Shown one piece after another: positions 56,059 through 64,000 of a DNA stretch of 64,000 nucleotides (its first letter is position 1; each line of letters starts with the position of its first letter). The stretch comes from Nocardioides sp. Arc9.136 (GTDB lineage: Bacteria; Actinomycetota; Actinomycetes; Propionibacteriales; Nocardioidaceae), in assembly GCF_030506255.1 (NCBI RefSeq), contig NZ_CP113431.1, forward strand, positions 1,178,001 through 1,242,000, written 5' to 3'. The notes beneath the pieces were generated by a model, which saw nothing but the letters and a program-made list of their open reading frames with translations, had not been told where the DNA came from and did no database searches. The position numbers were made by a program, and so were the translations under genes.

Positions 56059-57075
56059 TCAGTCGGCGGTGACGTCGAGCGGGTCGGTCCGGCCGAACGC
56101 GCTGCCCGGCACCGGGTCGAGCCCGAGCAGGCCGGTCACCACGTTGGCCAGGTCGCCGTTGCGGACCGGCTGCTTTCCTGCGTACGACGTGCGCGTGCGG
56201 CCGGGTGCCCTGCGGTCGGCGTTGAGCGCGTACAGGTCGGCCGGCTCGATGCCGGGCCCCCAGACCAGGAACGGCACCCGGTAGTTGGCGTACCGCGTCG
56301 CGTCGAAGTGGTCGCGGCCCTTGCCGCCGTGGTCGGCGGTGAGGACGACGGTCAGCTCCCTCCGCAGCTCCTCGTCGGCCTCGACGGCCCGCAGGAGCTT
56401 GCCGAGCAGCCGGTCGGTGCGGGCGACGGCGTCGAGGTAGGGCTGGGACATGAAGCCGTTCGCGTGACCGGCCACGTCGGGCGTGGCGAGGTGGAGGAAG
56501 GTCAGTGCGCGGTCCTGGTGCAGCAGGTCGCGCCGGGCCGCCTTGACCAGCGCGAGCGGGTCCTCGTCGTAGGTCAGCGCGTCCACGCCCTGCGGCCAGG
56601 AGCGCTCGAAGAGCGTGAACTTCTCCTTCCCGGTGAAGACCGCCGACTCCCCGCCGCCGGCGTGCACGACGCTGAAGACCGAGGCGACGGCGTGGCCGGC
56701 GGCGCGCTGGACGGTCGTGCCGGGGCGGTGGGTGTTCCAGGTGACGCCGTGGCCGCCGCGCACCCGGTCGACGCGCCGCCCGGTGACCATGCCGGTGTGG
56801 TTGGGCAGCGTCAGCGTCAGCTCCCGCTCGGTCCGGGCCGCCGTCGTCGCCGCGCCCTCGGCGAGCAGGCGGTGCAGCACCGGGGTGCGGGCCGTGCCGA
56901 GCCGGCCCAGAGCGGCGGGGTTCAACCCGTCGACGGAGACCGCCAGCACGCGGCCGTCCGGGGCGACGGCGCGCTCGGCCGGCTCCGCGCGCTCGGCCGG
57001 AGCCGGGGGCGCGGAGGTGCAGGAGAGGGACAGCAGGCCCGTGACGAGGGCGGCTACGAGGGAGGTCCGGCGCAC
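56059..57075 (-). CDS. alkaline phosphatase-superfamily nucleotide pyrophosphatase/phosphodiesterase
   Basis: A 338-residue exported protein with a possible lipobox (LLSLSC, Cys19). The alkaline phosphatase-type fold is shown by VLAVSVDGLNP, the nucleophile Thr in LTLPNHTGMVTG, ATPDVAGHANG and LTADHGGKGRDHF, which supply the two-metal ligands. It probably cleaves phosphodiesters outside the membrane. TAGCGT ends 6 nt before the GTG. Divergent from murI. Confidence 0.87.
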   Translation of the reverse strand: MRRTSLVAALVTGLLSLSCTSAPPAPAERAEPAERAVAPDGRVLAVSVDGLNPAALGRLGTARTPVLHRLLAEGAATTAARTERELTLTLPNHTGMVTGRRVDRVRGGHGVTWNTHRPGTTVQRAAGHAVASVFSVVHAGGGESAVFTGKEKFTLFERSWPQGVDALTYDEDPLALVKAARRDLLHQDRALTFLHLATPDVAGHANGFMSQPYLDAVARTDRLLGKLLRAVEADEELRRELTVVLTADHGGKGRDHFDATRYANYRVPFLVWGPGIEPADLYALNADRRAPGRTRTSYAGKQPVRNGDLANVVTGLLGLDPVPGSAFGRTDPLDVTAD

Positions 57076-57081
57076 CGGACC

Positions 57082-57087
57082 ACGCTA
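57082..57087 (-). promoter_or_regulatory. -10 box of leaderless gene 56059-57075
   Basis: TAGCGT on the minus strand ends 6 nt before the GTG at 57075. Confidence 0.55.
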
Positions 57088-57172
57088 ACCCCGCCTCCGG
57101 CCCCGGTGTGACGTGCGCCGGGTTCCGGCGTGACGCTGCTCAAGAGTCCGTGCCTTCGGGGGTGGTTGCGCC

Positions 57173-57178
57173 TAACGT
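57173..57178 (+). promoter_or_regulatory. -10 box of leaderless murI
   Basis: TAACGT ends 8 nt before the GTG at 57187. Confidence 0.5.
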
Positions 57179-57186
57179 TGCGTCTC

Positions 57187-58020
57187 GTGCCGCTCGTGTC
57201 CAGTCCCGCAGCCGTCGGGGACCTCGACGCCCCCATCGGCATCTTCGACTCCGGCTTCGGCGGGCTGACGGTGGCACGGTCGGTCATCGACCAGCTGCCC
57301 CACGAGTCCATCGCCTACGTCGGCGACACCGCTCGCCAGCCGTACGGCCCCAAGCCGATCGGCGAGGTCCGGGAGTACGCCCTGGAGTGCCTCGACCACC
57401 TCGTCGAGCAGGGGGTCAAGGCGCTGGTGATCGCGTGCAACTCCGCCAGCGCCGCGATGCTGCGCGACGCCCGCGAGCGGTACGACGTGCCGGTCGTCGA
57501 GGTGATCTACCCCGCCACGCGGCGTGCGGTGGCCGCCAGCCGCACCGGGCGGATCGGCGTGATCTGCACCCGTGCGACCGCCGAGTCGATGGCGTACGAC
57601 GACGCCTTCGCCGCGGCGCCCCAGGTCGAGCTCCTCACCCGGGCCTGCCCCCGCTTCGTCGACTTCGTCGAGGCCGGCGTGACCGGAGGCCCGGAGCTGA
57701 TCGAGGCCGCGCACGAGTACCTCGACCCGCTGATCGAGGCGCGCGTCGACACGCTGATCCTCGGCTGCACGCACTACCCCCTGCTGACCGGTGTCATCTC
57801 CTACGTGATGGGCGACGCCGTCACCCTGGTCAGCAGCGCCGAGGAGTGTGCGAAGGACGTGTACAAGATGCTGACCGCCACCGGCCTGATGCGCGGCTCC
57901 GGGGAGCCGGCGTACTCCTTCGTCACCACGGGCTCGCCCGCCGAGTTCGAGACGATCGGCCGGCGGTTCCTCGGCCCCGAGATGGTCGCGGCCGGCCAGT
58001 TCGCCGGGGGCCTGCGGTGA
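57187..58020 (+). CDS. murI: glutamate racemase
   Basis: A 277-residue racemase giving D-glutamate for peptidoglycan. The two catalytic Cys are in [10 protein letters not shown] and [28 protein letters not shown] and [13 protein letters not shown] are typical. I take the GTG at 57187 with TAACGT 8 nt before it. The stop overlaps the next gene by 4 bp, as Rv1338 and Rv1339 neighbour each other in M. tuberculosis. Confidence 0.96.
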   Translation: MPLVSSPAAVGDLDAPIGIFDSGFGGLTVARSVIDQLPHESIAYVGDTARQPYGPKPIGEVREYALECLDHLVEQGVKALVIACNSASAAMLRDARERYDVPVVEVIYPATRRAVAASRTGRIGVICTRATAESMAYDDAFAAAPQVELLTRACPRFVDFVEAGVTGGPELIEAAHEYLDPLIEARVDTLILGCTHYPLLTGVISYVMGDAVTLVSSAEECAKDVYKMLTATGLMRGSGEPAYSFVTTGSPAEFETIGRRFLGPEMVAAGQFAGGLR

Positions 58021-58790
58021 GGCTCACGGTCGTCGGGTGCTCGGGGTCCTACCCCGGCCCGACGTCCCCCGCCAGCTGCTACCTGCTCGAGGCCGAGCAC
58101 GACGACGGCACCGGTCCGCGCACCTGGCGCGTGCTGGTCGACCTCGGCAGCGGGGCGCTCGGACCGTTGCAGGCGGTCGTGGACCCGCTGAGCATCGACG
58201 CGGTGCTGCTCAGCCACCTGCACGCCGACCACTGCCTCGACCTGTGCGGCTACCACGTGCTGCGGCGCTACCACCCCGACGGTGCGCAGCCGCGGATCCC
58301 CGTCTACGGCCCCGAGGGGACCGCGGACCGGATGGCCCGGGCCTACGACCTGCCGCTCGAGACGGGCATGCACGAGGAGTTCGACTTCCGGGTGTGGGAC
58401 GGCCCGGTCCGGGTGGGGCCGTTCGCGGTCGACCCGGTGCCGGTCGACCACCCGGTCCCGGCGTTCGGGCTGCGGATCGAGGCGGACGGCGCGGTGCTGG
58501 CCTACAGCGGCGACACCGGCCCGTGCACCGGCCTGGACCGCGTCGCGACCGACGCCGACCTCTTCCTCGCCGAGGCGTCGTTCGAGGAGGGCGTCGACAA
58601 CCCGCCGAACCTGCACCTCACCGGCGCCGAGTGCGGCGACACCGCCACCCGCGCGGCCGCGCGCCGGCTGGTGCTGACCCACGTGCCGCCGTGGCACGAC
58701 CCGGCCGTCGTGCTGGCCGAGGCGACCGCGACGTACGACGGTCCCGTCGAGCTCGCCCGTCCCGGCGCGGTCTACGAGCTCGGCTCCTGA
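58017..58790 (+). CDS. metallo-beta-lactamase-fold phosphodiesterase (Rv1339-like)
   Basis: A 257-residue metallo-beta-lactamase protein. Metal ligands HxHxDH are in [13 protein letters not shown], with later His in [11 protein letters not shown] and [14 protein letters not shown] LTHVPPWH, and the Asp in YSGDTGPC. The M. tuberculosis orthologue Rv1339 is described as an atypical cyclic-AMP phosphodiesterase, so cAMP turnover is a reasonable reading. GTG start overlaps murI (GTGA). Confidence 0.9.
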   Translation: MRLTVVGCSGSYPGPTSPASCYLLEAEHDDGTGPRTWRVLVDLGSGALGPLQAVVDPLSIDAVLLSHLHADHCLDLCGYHVLRRYHPDGAQPRIPVYGPEGTADRMARAYDLPLETGMHEEFDFRVWDGPVRVGPFAVDPVPVDHPVPAFGLRIEADGAVLAYSGDTGPCTGLDRVATDADLFLAEASFEEGVDNPPNLHLTGAECGDTATRAAARRLVLTHVPPWHDPAVVLAEATATYDGPVELARPGAVYELGS

Positions 58791-58809
58791 CGCCCCGCGC
58801 CGGTCCGCC

Positions 58810-59514
58810 TCAGACGAGCCCGGCGTCGTGCACGCAGATCGCGATCTGCACCCGGTTGGTGACGACCAGCTTGTCGAAGAGCCGGGACACGTGCGCCTTC
58901 ACGGTCGGCACCGAGAGGTGGAGCTCCCGGGCGATCTCGGCGTTGCTCAGTCCGCGCCCGACCGCCAGGGCCACCTCGCGCTCCCGCTCGGTGAGCAGCG
59001 CCAGCCGCCGCTCGGCGCGGAGCGCGCGGTCGTCGGCGGGCTCGGCGTGCGCCGCGCGCAGCCGGTCGATGAGGGTCCGCGTCACCGAGGGGGAGAGCAT
59101 CGGTTCCCCGTCGGCGACCTTGCGCAGCGCCTCGACGATCCGGGCCGGCGGGGTGTCCTTGAGCAGGAACCCGTCGGCACCCGCGGCCAGCGCCTCGACC
59201 ACGTGCTCGTCGGCGTCGAACGTCGTCAGCACGATCACCCGCGGCGGGTCGGGCAGCCGGTGCAGCCGCCGGGTGGCCTCCAGCCCGTCGAGCACCGGCA
59301 TCCGGATGTCCATCAGCACCACGTCGGGCCGCAGCGAGTCGCCGAGCAGCACGCCCTCGCGGCCGTTCCCGGCCTCGCCCACGACCTCCAGGTCGGCCTG
59401 TCCGCCGAGCATCAGCGACAGCGCCGACCGCACCAGCGGGTCGTCGTCGACGACCAGCACCCGGACCGGCCGCGCCGCGGGGCCGGCCACGGCACCGGCC
59501 GCCGGGCCGGTCAC
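58810..59514 (-). CDS. NarL/LuxR-family response regulator
   Basis: A 234-residue regulator: receiver with DDD near residue 23, phospho-acceptor Asp69 in PDVVLMDIRMPVLDG, Thr in VLTTFD and Lys in LLKDTPP; C-terminal LuxR HTH LTEREREVALAVGRGLSNAEIARELHLSVPTVKAHVSRLFDKL. Coupled to the kinase gene by GTGA. Expected to control the divergent ABC exporter at 60808. Confidence 0.94.
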   Translation of the reverse strand: MTGPAAGAVAGPAARPVRVLVVDDDPLVRSALSLMLGGQADLEVVGEAGNGREGVLLGDSLRPDVVLMDIRMPVLDGLEATRRLHRLPDPPRVIVLTTFDADEHVVEALAAGADGFLLKDTPPARIVEALRKVADGEPMLSPSVTRTLIDRLRAAHAEPADDRALRAERRLALLTEREREVALAVGRGLSNAEIARELHLSVPTVKAHVSRLFDKLVVTNRVQIAICVHDAGLV

Positions 59515-60674
59515 GCCGCCCACGGCAGCCACCCGTGCAGCACGAACGCCCCGCTGTCGCGGCGGTGCTCCAGGCGCCCGCCGCGCAGGTCGGCGCGCTC
59601 CGACAGCCCGACCAGGCCGAGCCCGGCACCCGGGGTGACGCCCGTCCCGAAGCCGAGCGGGTTGCGCAGGCAGACGTCCACGCCGTGCTCGGGGGAGCCG
59701 CTCACCTCGATGGTCAGCAGTGCCCCCGGAGCGTGCTTGCGGGCGTTGGTGATCCCCTCCTGGACGATCCGGTAGACCGTGCGGCCGACGCCGTCGGGCA
59801 CCGGGCCCGCCGTGCGGTCGACCCGGTCGAGGTGCTCGACGTGCAGCCCCGCCTCGGTCGCCTCGGCCACGAGCCGGGGGACGTCGTCGTACGTCGGCTG
59901 CGGGGTGTGGACGACCTCGCCGGTGTCCTCGTCGCGAAGGACGCCGAGCACGCCGCGCAGGTCGGTCAGCGCCTCGTGCGCCTTGTCCTGGATGACCGCC
60001 GCGCTGGCCCGCATCTGCTCGGCCGAGAGGTCCTCGCGGAAGCTCAGCGCCCCCGCGTGGAGCGAGATCTGGGAGATCCGGTGGGCCAGCACGTCGTGCA
60101 TCTCCCGCGCGATGCGAGCCCGCTCGGTGCTGCGGGCGCGTGCGACCCGCAGCTCCTGCTCGGCCTCCGCGCGCTCGGCGCGGTGCCGCAGCGTCCACAG
60201 CAGCTCGCGGCGGGAGCCGAGGTACATGCCCCAGCCGATGCACGCCGCCAGCACGATGACGTTGAGGGTGGTCAGCAGCCACAGCGGGTCGCCGCCGTCG
60301 TCCTGGGTGATCGTGAACAGCTGGGCGCCGGCCAGCCCCACGACGAAGACCACGGCGAGCTGCTGCCACCGCCGGCGGGTGGCGACGGAGACCGCCGCCA
60401 GCGTCGCCGGCCCGGCCGCCACGCCGGAGATCCCGGCGAACGCGCTGGTCAGCAGGGCGACCGCGAGCGGCCACTGCCGCCGCCGGGTCACCAGGAGGTA
60501 GGACACCAGCCCCAGGCCGAGGTCGAGCCAGAACAGCCAGCGGGCCTCCCGCAGCTGCGCCCCGGCCACCGGCAGCCACACGATCGCGGTCAGCGCGAGC
60601 ATGGCGAGCAGCCGCCACGTCCGCCCCCAGGGCGTCAGCGGCGGCTGGAAGTCCTCGGGGCCCGGCCGGTCCAC
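59511..60674 (-). CDS. sensor histidine kinase, HisKA_3 type
   Basis: A 387-residue membrane kinase: about five helices (residues 20-170), a coiled segment, then the phospho-acceptor His in RIAREMHDVLAHRISQISLHAG and the ATPase motifs ITNARKHAPG and GAGLGLVGLSERADLRGG. No large extracellular domain, so the signal is probably sensed in the membrane, as in systems that react to envelope stress or are tied to an ABC exporter. TAGCCT ends 6 nt before the GTG. Confidence 0.94.
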   Translation of the reverse strand: MDRPGPEDFQPPLTPWGRTWRLLAMLALTAIVWLPVAGAQLREARWLFWLDLGLGLVSYLLVTRRRQWPLAVALLTSAFAGISGVAAGPATLAAVSVATRRRWQQLAVVFVVGLAGAQLFTITQDDGGDPLWLLTTLNVIVLAACIGWGMYLGSRRELLWTLRHRAERAEAEQELRVARARSTERARIAREMHDVLAHRISQISLHAGALSFREDLSAEQMRASAAVIQDKAHEALTDLRGVLGVLRDEDTGEVVHTPQPTYDDVPRLVAEATEAGLHVEHLDRVDRTAGPVPDGVGRTVYRIVQEGITNARKHAPGALLTIEVSGSPEHGVDVCLRNPLGFGTGVTPGAGLGLVGLSERADLRGGRLEHRRDSGAFVLHGWLPWAA

Positions 60675-60680
60675 GGGGCC

Positions 60681-60686
60681 AGGCTA
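60681..60686 (-). promoter_or_regulatory. -10 box of leaderless kinase gene
   Basis: TAGCCT on the minus strand ends 6 nt before the GTG at 60674. Confidence 0.55.
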
Positions 60687-60807
60687 GGGCCGCCCGGCGG
60701 CGTACCGTCAGCCTGCGCCGGTCGGCACCGGCCCCCTACTTTCGTCACCCCCGCCACCGCCGCGCGTCCGGTGCGCGGCGCCCACCCCTTCGGGCAGGGT
60801 GGTCACC

Positions 60808-61773
60808 ATGATCAAGGTCGACCGACTGACCAGGACGTACGGCGGCTTCACCGCCGTCGACGACGTGAGCTTCACCTGCCAACCCGGCCGCGTGACCGGC
60901 TTCCTCGGCCCCAACGGGGCCGGGAAGACGACCACGATGCGGATCATGGTGGGTCTGACCCCGGCCACGAAGGGGCAGGTGACGATCGGCGGGCTGGACT
61001 ACCACGACATCCCCAACCCCGGCCGCCACGTCGGGGTGCTCCTCGACGCCGGCGCCCAGCACGCCGGGCGCACCGGCCGCGAGATCCTCACCCTCGGCGC
61101 GAAGACGATGGGCCTGCCCATGTCGCGGGTCGACGAGATGCTGGCGCTGGTCTCGCTGACCGACGCCGAGGCCACGCGGCGGATGCGCAACTACTCCCTC
61201 GGCATGAAGCAGCGGCTCGGCATCGCCCACGCCCTGCTCGGCGACCCGTCGGTGCTGATCCTCGACGAGCCCGCCAACGGCCTGGACCCGGCCGGCATCC
61301 GGTGGATGCGCGACCTGCTCAAGGGCTACGCCAACCGCGGCGGCACCGTGCTGCTCTCCAGCCACCTGCTCAACGAGGTCGAGCTGGTCGCCGACGAGAT
61401 GATCCTCATCGGTCGCGGCCGGATCGTCGCCCAGGGCGACAAGAAGACCCTGCTGGCCCAGTCGGGCCCGGCCGCGGCGTACGTCACCGCGCTCGACAAC
61501 GACGCCCTGGCCGGCGCGCTGCGGGCCCAGGGCCACACGGTCACCCCGGCCGGCGAGGGCCTGCGGGTCGACGCCGAGCCCGTCGACGTCGGCCGCGCCG
61601 CCCTCCAGGCGGGGGTCGTCCTGACCGACCTGCGCAACGGCCGCCGCGGGCTGGAGGACCTCTTCCTCGAGCTCACCGCCGGCACCCAGCGCGAGGGCCA
61701 CCCCGCCGCCGCGACCCAGCTCCAGGACCCGAACCAGCCGCAGCAGCAGCACCAGCAAGGAGCCCAGGCATGA
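60808..61773 (+). CDS. ABC-2 exporter ATP-binding protein, paralogue of 1569-2504
   Basis: A 321-residue ATPase with Walker A GPNGAGKTT, signature YSLGMKQRL, Walker B VLILDEPANGLDP and the switch His in LLSSHLLNE. It is very similar to the ATPase at the left end of the window and has the same C-terminal extension, here ending in a Gln-rich tail. The ATG at 60808 is preferred to an in-frame GTG at 60799; CAGGGT ends 7 nt before the ATG. Divergent from a two-component system that likely switches it on. Confidence 0.93.
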   Translation: MIKVDRLTRTYGGFTAVDDVSFTCQPGRVTGFLGPNGAGKTTTMRIMVGLTPATKGQVTIGGLDYHDIPNPGRHVGVLLDAGAQHAGRTGREILTLGAKTMGLPMSRVDEMLALVSLTDAEATRRMRNYSLGMKQRLGIAHALLGDPSVLILDEPANGLDPAGIRWMRDLLKGYANRGGTVLLSSHLLNEVELVADEMILIGRGRIVAQGDKKTLLAQSGPAAAYVTALDNDALAGALRAQGHTVTPAGEGLRVDAEPVDVGRAALQAGVVLTDLRNGRRGLEDLFLELTAGTQREGHPAAATQLQDPNQPQQQHQQGAQA

Positions 61774-62558
61774 GCACCGCACCCACCGCTCCCATGACCC
61801 TCGACGTCTCGGGCACGCCGAAGGTGCCGTTCGCCCGGCTGGTGTCGGTCGAGCTGCGCAAGATCTACGACACCCGCGCCGGCCGCTGGCTGCTGGGCGC
61901 GATCGTCTTGATCACCGCGGCGATCATGACGATCTTCTTCTTCGCCGCCGACCAGCCCGAGCGCACGTTCGGCAACTTCATCGGCATCTCCGCCACCCCG
62001 CAGGGCTTCCTGCTCCCGGTCCTCGGCATCCTGCTGGTGACCAGCGAGTGGTCCCAGCGGACCGCGATGGTCACCTTCGCCCTCGAGCCGTCGCGGACGA
62101 AGGTCATCGCCGCCAAGACCGTCGCCGCGCTCATCTTCGGCGTCGCGGCCTTCGCCGCCGCCCTCGTGGTGGCTGCCGTGTGCACGATGCTGGGCGGGGC
62201 CGACGGCGGCTTCGACGACGTCGAGACGAAGCTCTTCGTGCTGTTCCTCGCGCTGCAGCTGCTCACGATCCTGCAGGGCCTGGCCTACGGCCTGATCCTG
62301 CTCAACACCCCCGCGGCGATCGTGACGTTCTTCGTGCTGCCGATCGCCTCGAGCATCGTGTTCAGCCTGGTCTCGGCGCTGGAGGACCTCGCGCCCTGGC
62401 TGGACCTGAGCACCGCGCAGGCACCGCTGTTCAACAGCTTCGGCGGGTCCGGGCTGTCCGGTGAGGAGTACGCCCAGCTGGCCACGACCTCGCTGATCTG
62501 GATCGTGCTGCCGTTCGTCCTCGGGTTGATCCGCGTGCTGCGGGCCGAGGTCAAGTAG
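61770..62558 (+). CDS. ABC-2 exporter permease, paralogue of 2501-3307
   Basis: A 262-residue membrane protein with about six helices; VSVELRKIYDTRAGRWLLG and TSEWSQRTAMVTFALEPSR are the family marks and the end LRAEVK equals that of its paralogue. Overlaps the ATPase gene by 4 bp (ATGA) with AAGGAG upstream. Substrate unknown. Confidence 0.92.
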   Translation: MSTAPTAPMTLDVSGTPKVPFARLVSVELRKIYDTRAGRWLLGAIVLITAAIMTIFFFAADQPERTFGNFIGISATPQGFLLPVLGILLVTSEWSQRTAMVTFALEPSRTKVIAAKTVAALIFGVAAFAAALVVAAVCTMLGGADGGFDDVETKLFVLFLALQLLTILQGLAYGLILLNTPAAIVTFFVLPIASSIVFSLVSALEDLAPWLDLSTAQAPLFNSFGGSGLSGEEYAQLATTSLIWIVLPFVLGLIRVLRAEVK

Positions 62559-62599
62559 CCCGGTCCCGTCCCCGGCTCACCGTCGTCGGCCCGGCCCTC

Positions 62600-62605
62600 T
62601 AGCGT
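62600..62605 (+). promoter_or_regulatory. -10 box of leaderless rph
   Basis: TAGCGT ends 7 nt before the ATG at 62613 and overlaps the alternative GTG at 62604. Confidence 0.55.
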
Positions 62606-62612
62606 GGTCCCC

Positions 62613-63332
62613 ATGACACGCGAAGACGGCCGGGCCGACGACGAGCTGCGCCCCGTGAAGATCACCCGCGGCTGGCTGGACCACGCCGCGGGCTCGGTGC
62701 TGGTGGAGTTCGGGAAGACCCGCGTCCTCTGCGCCGCCTCCGCCTCCGAGGGCGTCCCGCGCTGGCGCAAGGGCTCCGGCCTGGGCTGGGTCACAGCGGA
62801 GTACGCCATGCTCCCGGCCGCCACGAACACCCGCTCGGACCGGGAGTCGGTCAAGGGCCGCATCGGCGGCCGCACCCACGAGATCAGCCGGCTCATCGGC
62901 CGCTCGCTGCGCGCGGTGATCGACTACCAGGCGCTGGGGGAGAACACCATCGTCCTGGACTGCGACGTGCTCCAGGCCGACGGCGGCACCCGCACCGCGG
63001 CGATCACCGGGGCCTACGTCGCGCTGGCCGACGCCGTCGCCTCGCTGCGCGCCGCCGGCGCGCTGAAGGGCGAGCCGCTGACCGGCTCGGTCGCCGCGAT
63101 CAGCGTGGGCATCATCGACGGCGTCCCCCGCCTCGACCTGCCCTACGTCGAGGACGTCCGCGCCGAGACCGACATGAACGTCGTGATGACCGGGGCCGGC
63201 AAGTTCGTGGAGGTCCAGGGCACCGCGGAGGGCGCCGCGTTCGACCGCAGCGAGCTCGACGCGCTGCTCGGGCTCGCCGAGAAGGGCTGCGCGGACCTCA
63301 CCCGCCTGCAGCAGGAGGCGCTCGCCCGGTGA
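62613..63332 (+). CDS. rph: ribonuclease PH
   Basis: A 239-residue phosphorolytic exoribonuclease that trims tRNA 3' ends. Family blocks: [59 protein letters not shown] with phosphate-binding Arg, and [23 protein letters not shown]. Complete in length. Its stop overlaps rdgB by 4 bp, the same pair as Rv1340-Rv1341. Confidence 0.97.
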   Translation: MTREDGRADDELRPVKITRGWLDHAAGSVLVEFGKTRVLCAASASEGVPRWRKGSGLGWVTAEYAMLPAATNTRSDRESVKGRIGGRTHEISRLIGRSLRAVIDYQALGENTIVLDCDVLQADGGTRTAAITGAYVALADAVASLRAAGALKGEPLTGSVAAISVGIIDGVPRLDLPYVEDVRAETDMNVVMTGAGKFVEVQGTAEGAAFDRSELDALLGLAEKGCADLTRLQQEALAR

Positions 63333-63928
63333 AGGTCTTCCTGGCCTCGCGCAACGCGAAGAAGCTCGCGGAGATGGAGCGCATCATGCGCGAGCACGCA
63401 CCCGCCATCGAGGTCGTCGGCCTCGACGACGTGCCGGCGTACGACGAGCCGGTCGAGGACCAGCCGACCTTCGAGGGCAACGCCCTGCTCAAGGCCCGGG
63501 CCGGCCTGGCCGCCACCGGGCTGCCCTCCCTGGCCGACGACTCGGGCATCTGCGTCGACGCGCTCAACGGCATGCCGGGCGTCCTGTCCGCCCGCTGGTC
63601 GGGACCGCCGAAGTCCGACGAGCGCAACAACGAGCTGCTGCTCGCCCAGCTGTCCGACGTGCCCGACGAGCGGCGGGGCGCCCACTTCACCTGCGCCGTG
63701 GCCTTCTGCCACCCCGGTGGCGAGCTGGTCGTGCACGGGCGGATGGACGGCCGGGTGCTGCACGGGGTCCGGGGGACCGGCGGCTTCGGGTACGACGTGC
63801 TGTTCGAGGCCGACGACCACCCGGGGCGCTCCACGGCGGAGCTGACCCGCGAGGACAAGGACGCCATCTCCCACCGCGGCCGCGCGCTGCGCGAGATCGC
63901 CCCGCTCGTCGCCGACGCGCTCGGCTGA
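63329..63928 (+). CDS. rdgB: dITP/XTP pyrophosphatase (RdgB/HAM1)
   Basis: A 199-residue house-cleaning enzyme that hydrolyses dITP and XTP. Motifs: [14 protein letters not shown] at the N-terminus, [33 protein letters not shown] with the metal-binding acids, and [12 protein letters not shown] plus [10 protein letters not shown] for base recognition. GTG start overlaps rph. Confidence 0.97.
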   Translation: MKVFLASRNAKKLAEMERIMREHAPAIEVVGLDDVPAYDEPVEDQPTFEGNALLKARAGLAATGLPSLADDSGICVDALNGMPGVLSARWSGPPKSDERNNELLLAQLSDVPDERRGAHFTCAVAFCHPGGELVVHGRMDGRVLHGVRGTGGFGYDVLFEADDHPGRSTAELTREDKDAISHRGRALREIAPLVADALG

Positions 63929-63932
63929 CCGC

Positions 63933-64000
63933 TCAGGCGACGGGCGTCGACCCGGCGGGAGCGGTGCCGCGGCGGACGAGGACCTTGGTGAGCAGCAGCC
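63933..64000 (-). CDS. 3' end of an unidentified gene
   Basis: The minus strand carries a frame open from the window edge to a TGA at 63933, ending in LLLTKVLVRRGTAPAGSTPV. It converges on rdgB with a 4-bp gap, and its codon pattern fits a coding end. Too little is visible for a family call. Confidence 0.4.
   Translation of the reverse strand, partial: LLLTKVLVRRGTAPAGSTPVA

Overview
The window is a contiguous piece of a high-GC (roughly 70% or more) actinobacterial chromosome, most like a Nocardioides-type member of the Propionibacteriales. Signs of this are many GTG starts, a large share of genes that look leaderless (a TANNNT-like -10 box ending 6-8 nt before the start codon), an actinobacterial tmRNA tag, mycothiol-era sulfur genes (mec-cysO-cysM), DUF3039/DUF2017/DUF3152/DUF3048 proteins and a Tad pilus locus. 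I see no integrase, transposase, prophage, CRISPR array or rRNA. The genus is an inference from gene content.

Layout. 1-5.5 kb: end of an OmpR regulator, an epoxide-hydrolase-like enzyme, an ABC-2 exporter (ATPase plus permease), two tandem paralogous secreted proteins, a dienelactone hydrolase-like protein. 5.5-10.1 kb (minus): a compact Tad locus, tadA-tadB-tadC-small pilin-like protein-TadE-TadE-TadG. 10.1-12.9 kb: a 0.4 kb gap with a palindromic element, a Lys/Pro/Gly-repeat surface protein overlapping a sortase, and a CAP-domain protein ending in a 12-bp tandem repeat. 13-22.2 kb: prfB, a secreted metzincin, ftsE-ftsX-M23 peptidase, smpB, an amidohydrolase, a membrane protein and the tmRNA (ssrA). 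22.3-23.5 kb: divergent SnoaL-like/MerR pair. 23.6-28.5 kb: Pho box, pstSCAB and a regulator with a degenerate receiver. 28.5-30.5 kb: arsR-ACR3-arsC. 30.5-37.6 kb: glycerophosphodiesterase, M15 peptidase, HIT protein, SDR reductase, DUF3048 lipoprotein, TetR with three operator-like palindromes, YqgE. 37.7-40.7 kb: DUF3039 protein, helicase, a five-unit direct/inverted repeat cluster, IclR. 40.7-44.8 kb: AsnC/hppD divergent pair, MarR-MFS operon, DUF1697. 44.9-49.7 kb: 5'-nucleotidase, a second copy of the palindromic element, enoyl-CoA hydratase, pncA, pncB.

48.3-63.9 kb follows the conserved actinobacterial order known from M. tuberculosis Rv1330c-Rv1341: pncB, clpS, DUF2017, mec, cysO, cysM, murI, metallo-beta-lactamase phosphodiesterase, rph, rdgB. 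Here it is interrupted by a NUDIX gene, gdhA, a NYN-domain gene, a DUF3152 protease, a phosphodiesterase and a NarL two-component system with a second ABC-2 exporter paralogous to the one at the left end.

Functional threads: phosphate uptake under a Pho box next to arsenate detoxification; CysO/CysM/Mec cysteine synthesis; ribosome rescue (smpB-ssrA); FtsEX-controlled cell-wall cleavage; NAD salvage (pncA, pncB); tyrosine catabolism (hppD). The most notable oddities are a dispersed hairpin element with compensatory changes between its two copies, a CysO ending Gly-Gly-Cys, a phosphate-locus regulator without the phospho-acceptor Asp, a sortase operon without a sorting motif, and the repeat cluster at 39.8 kb.
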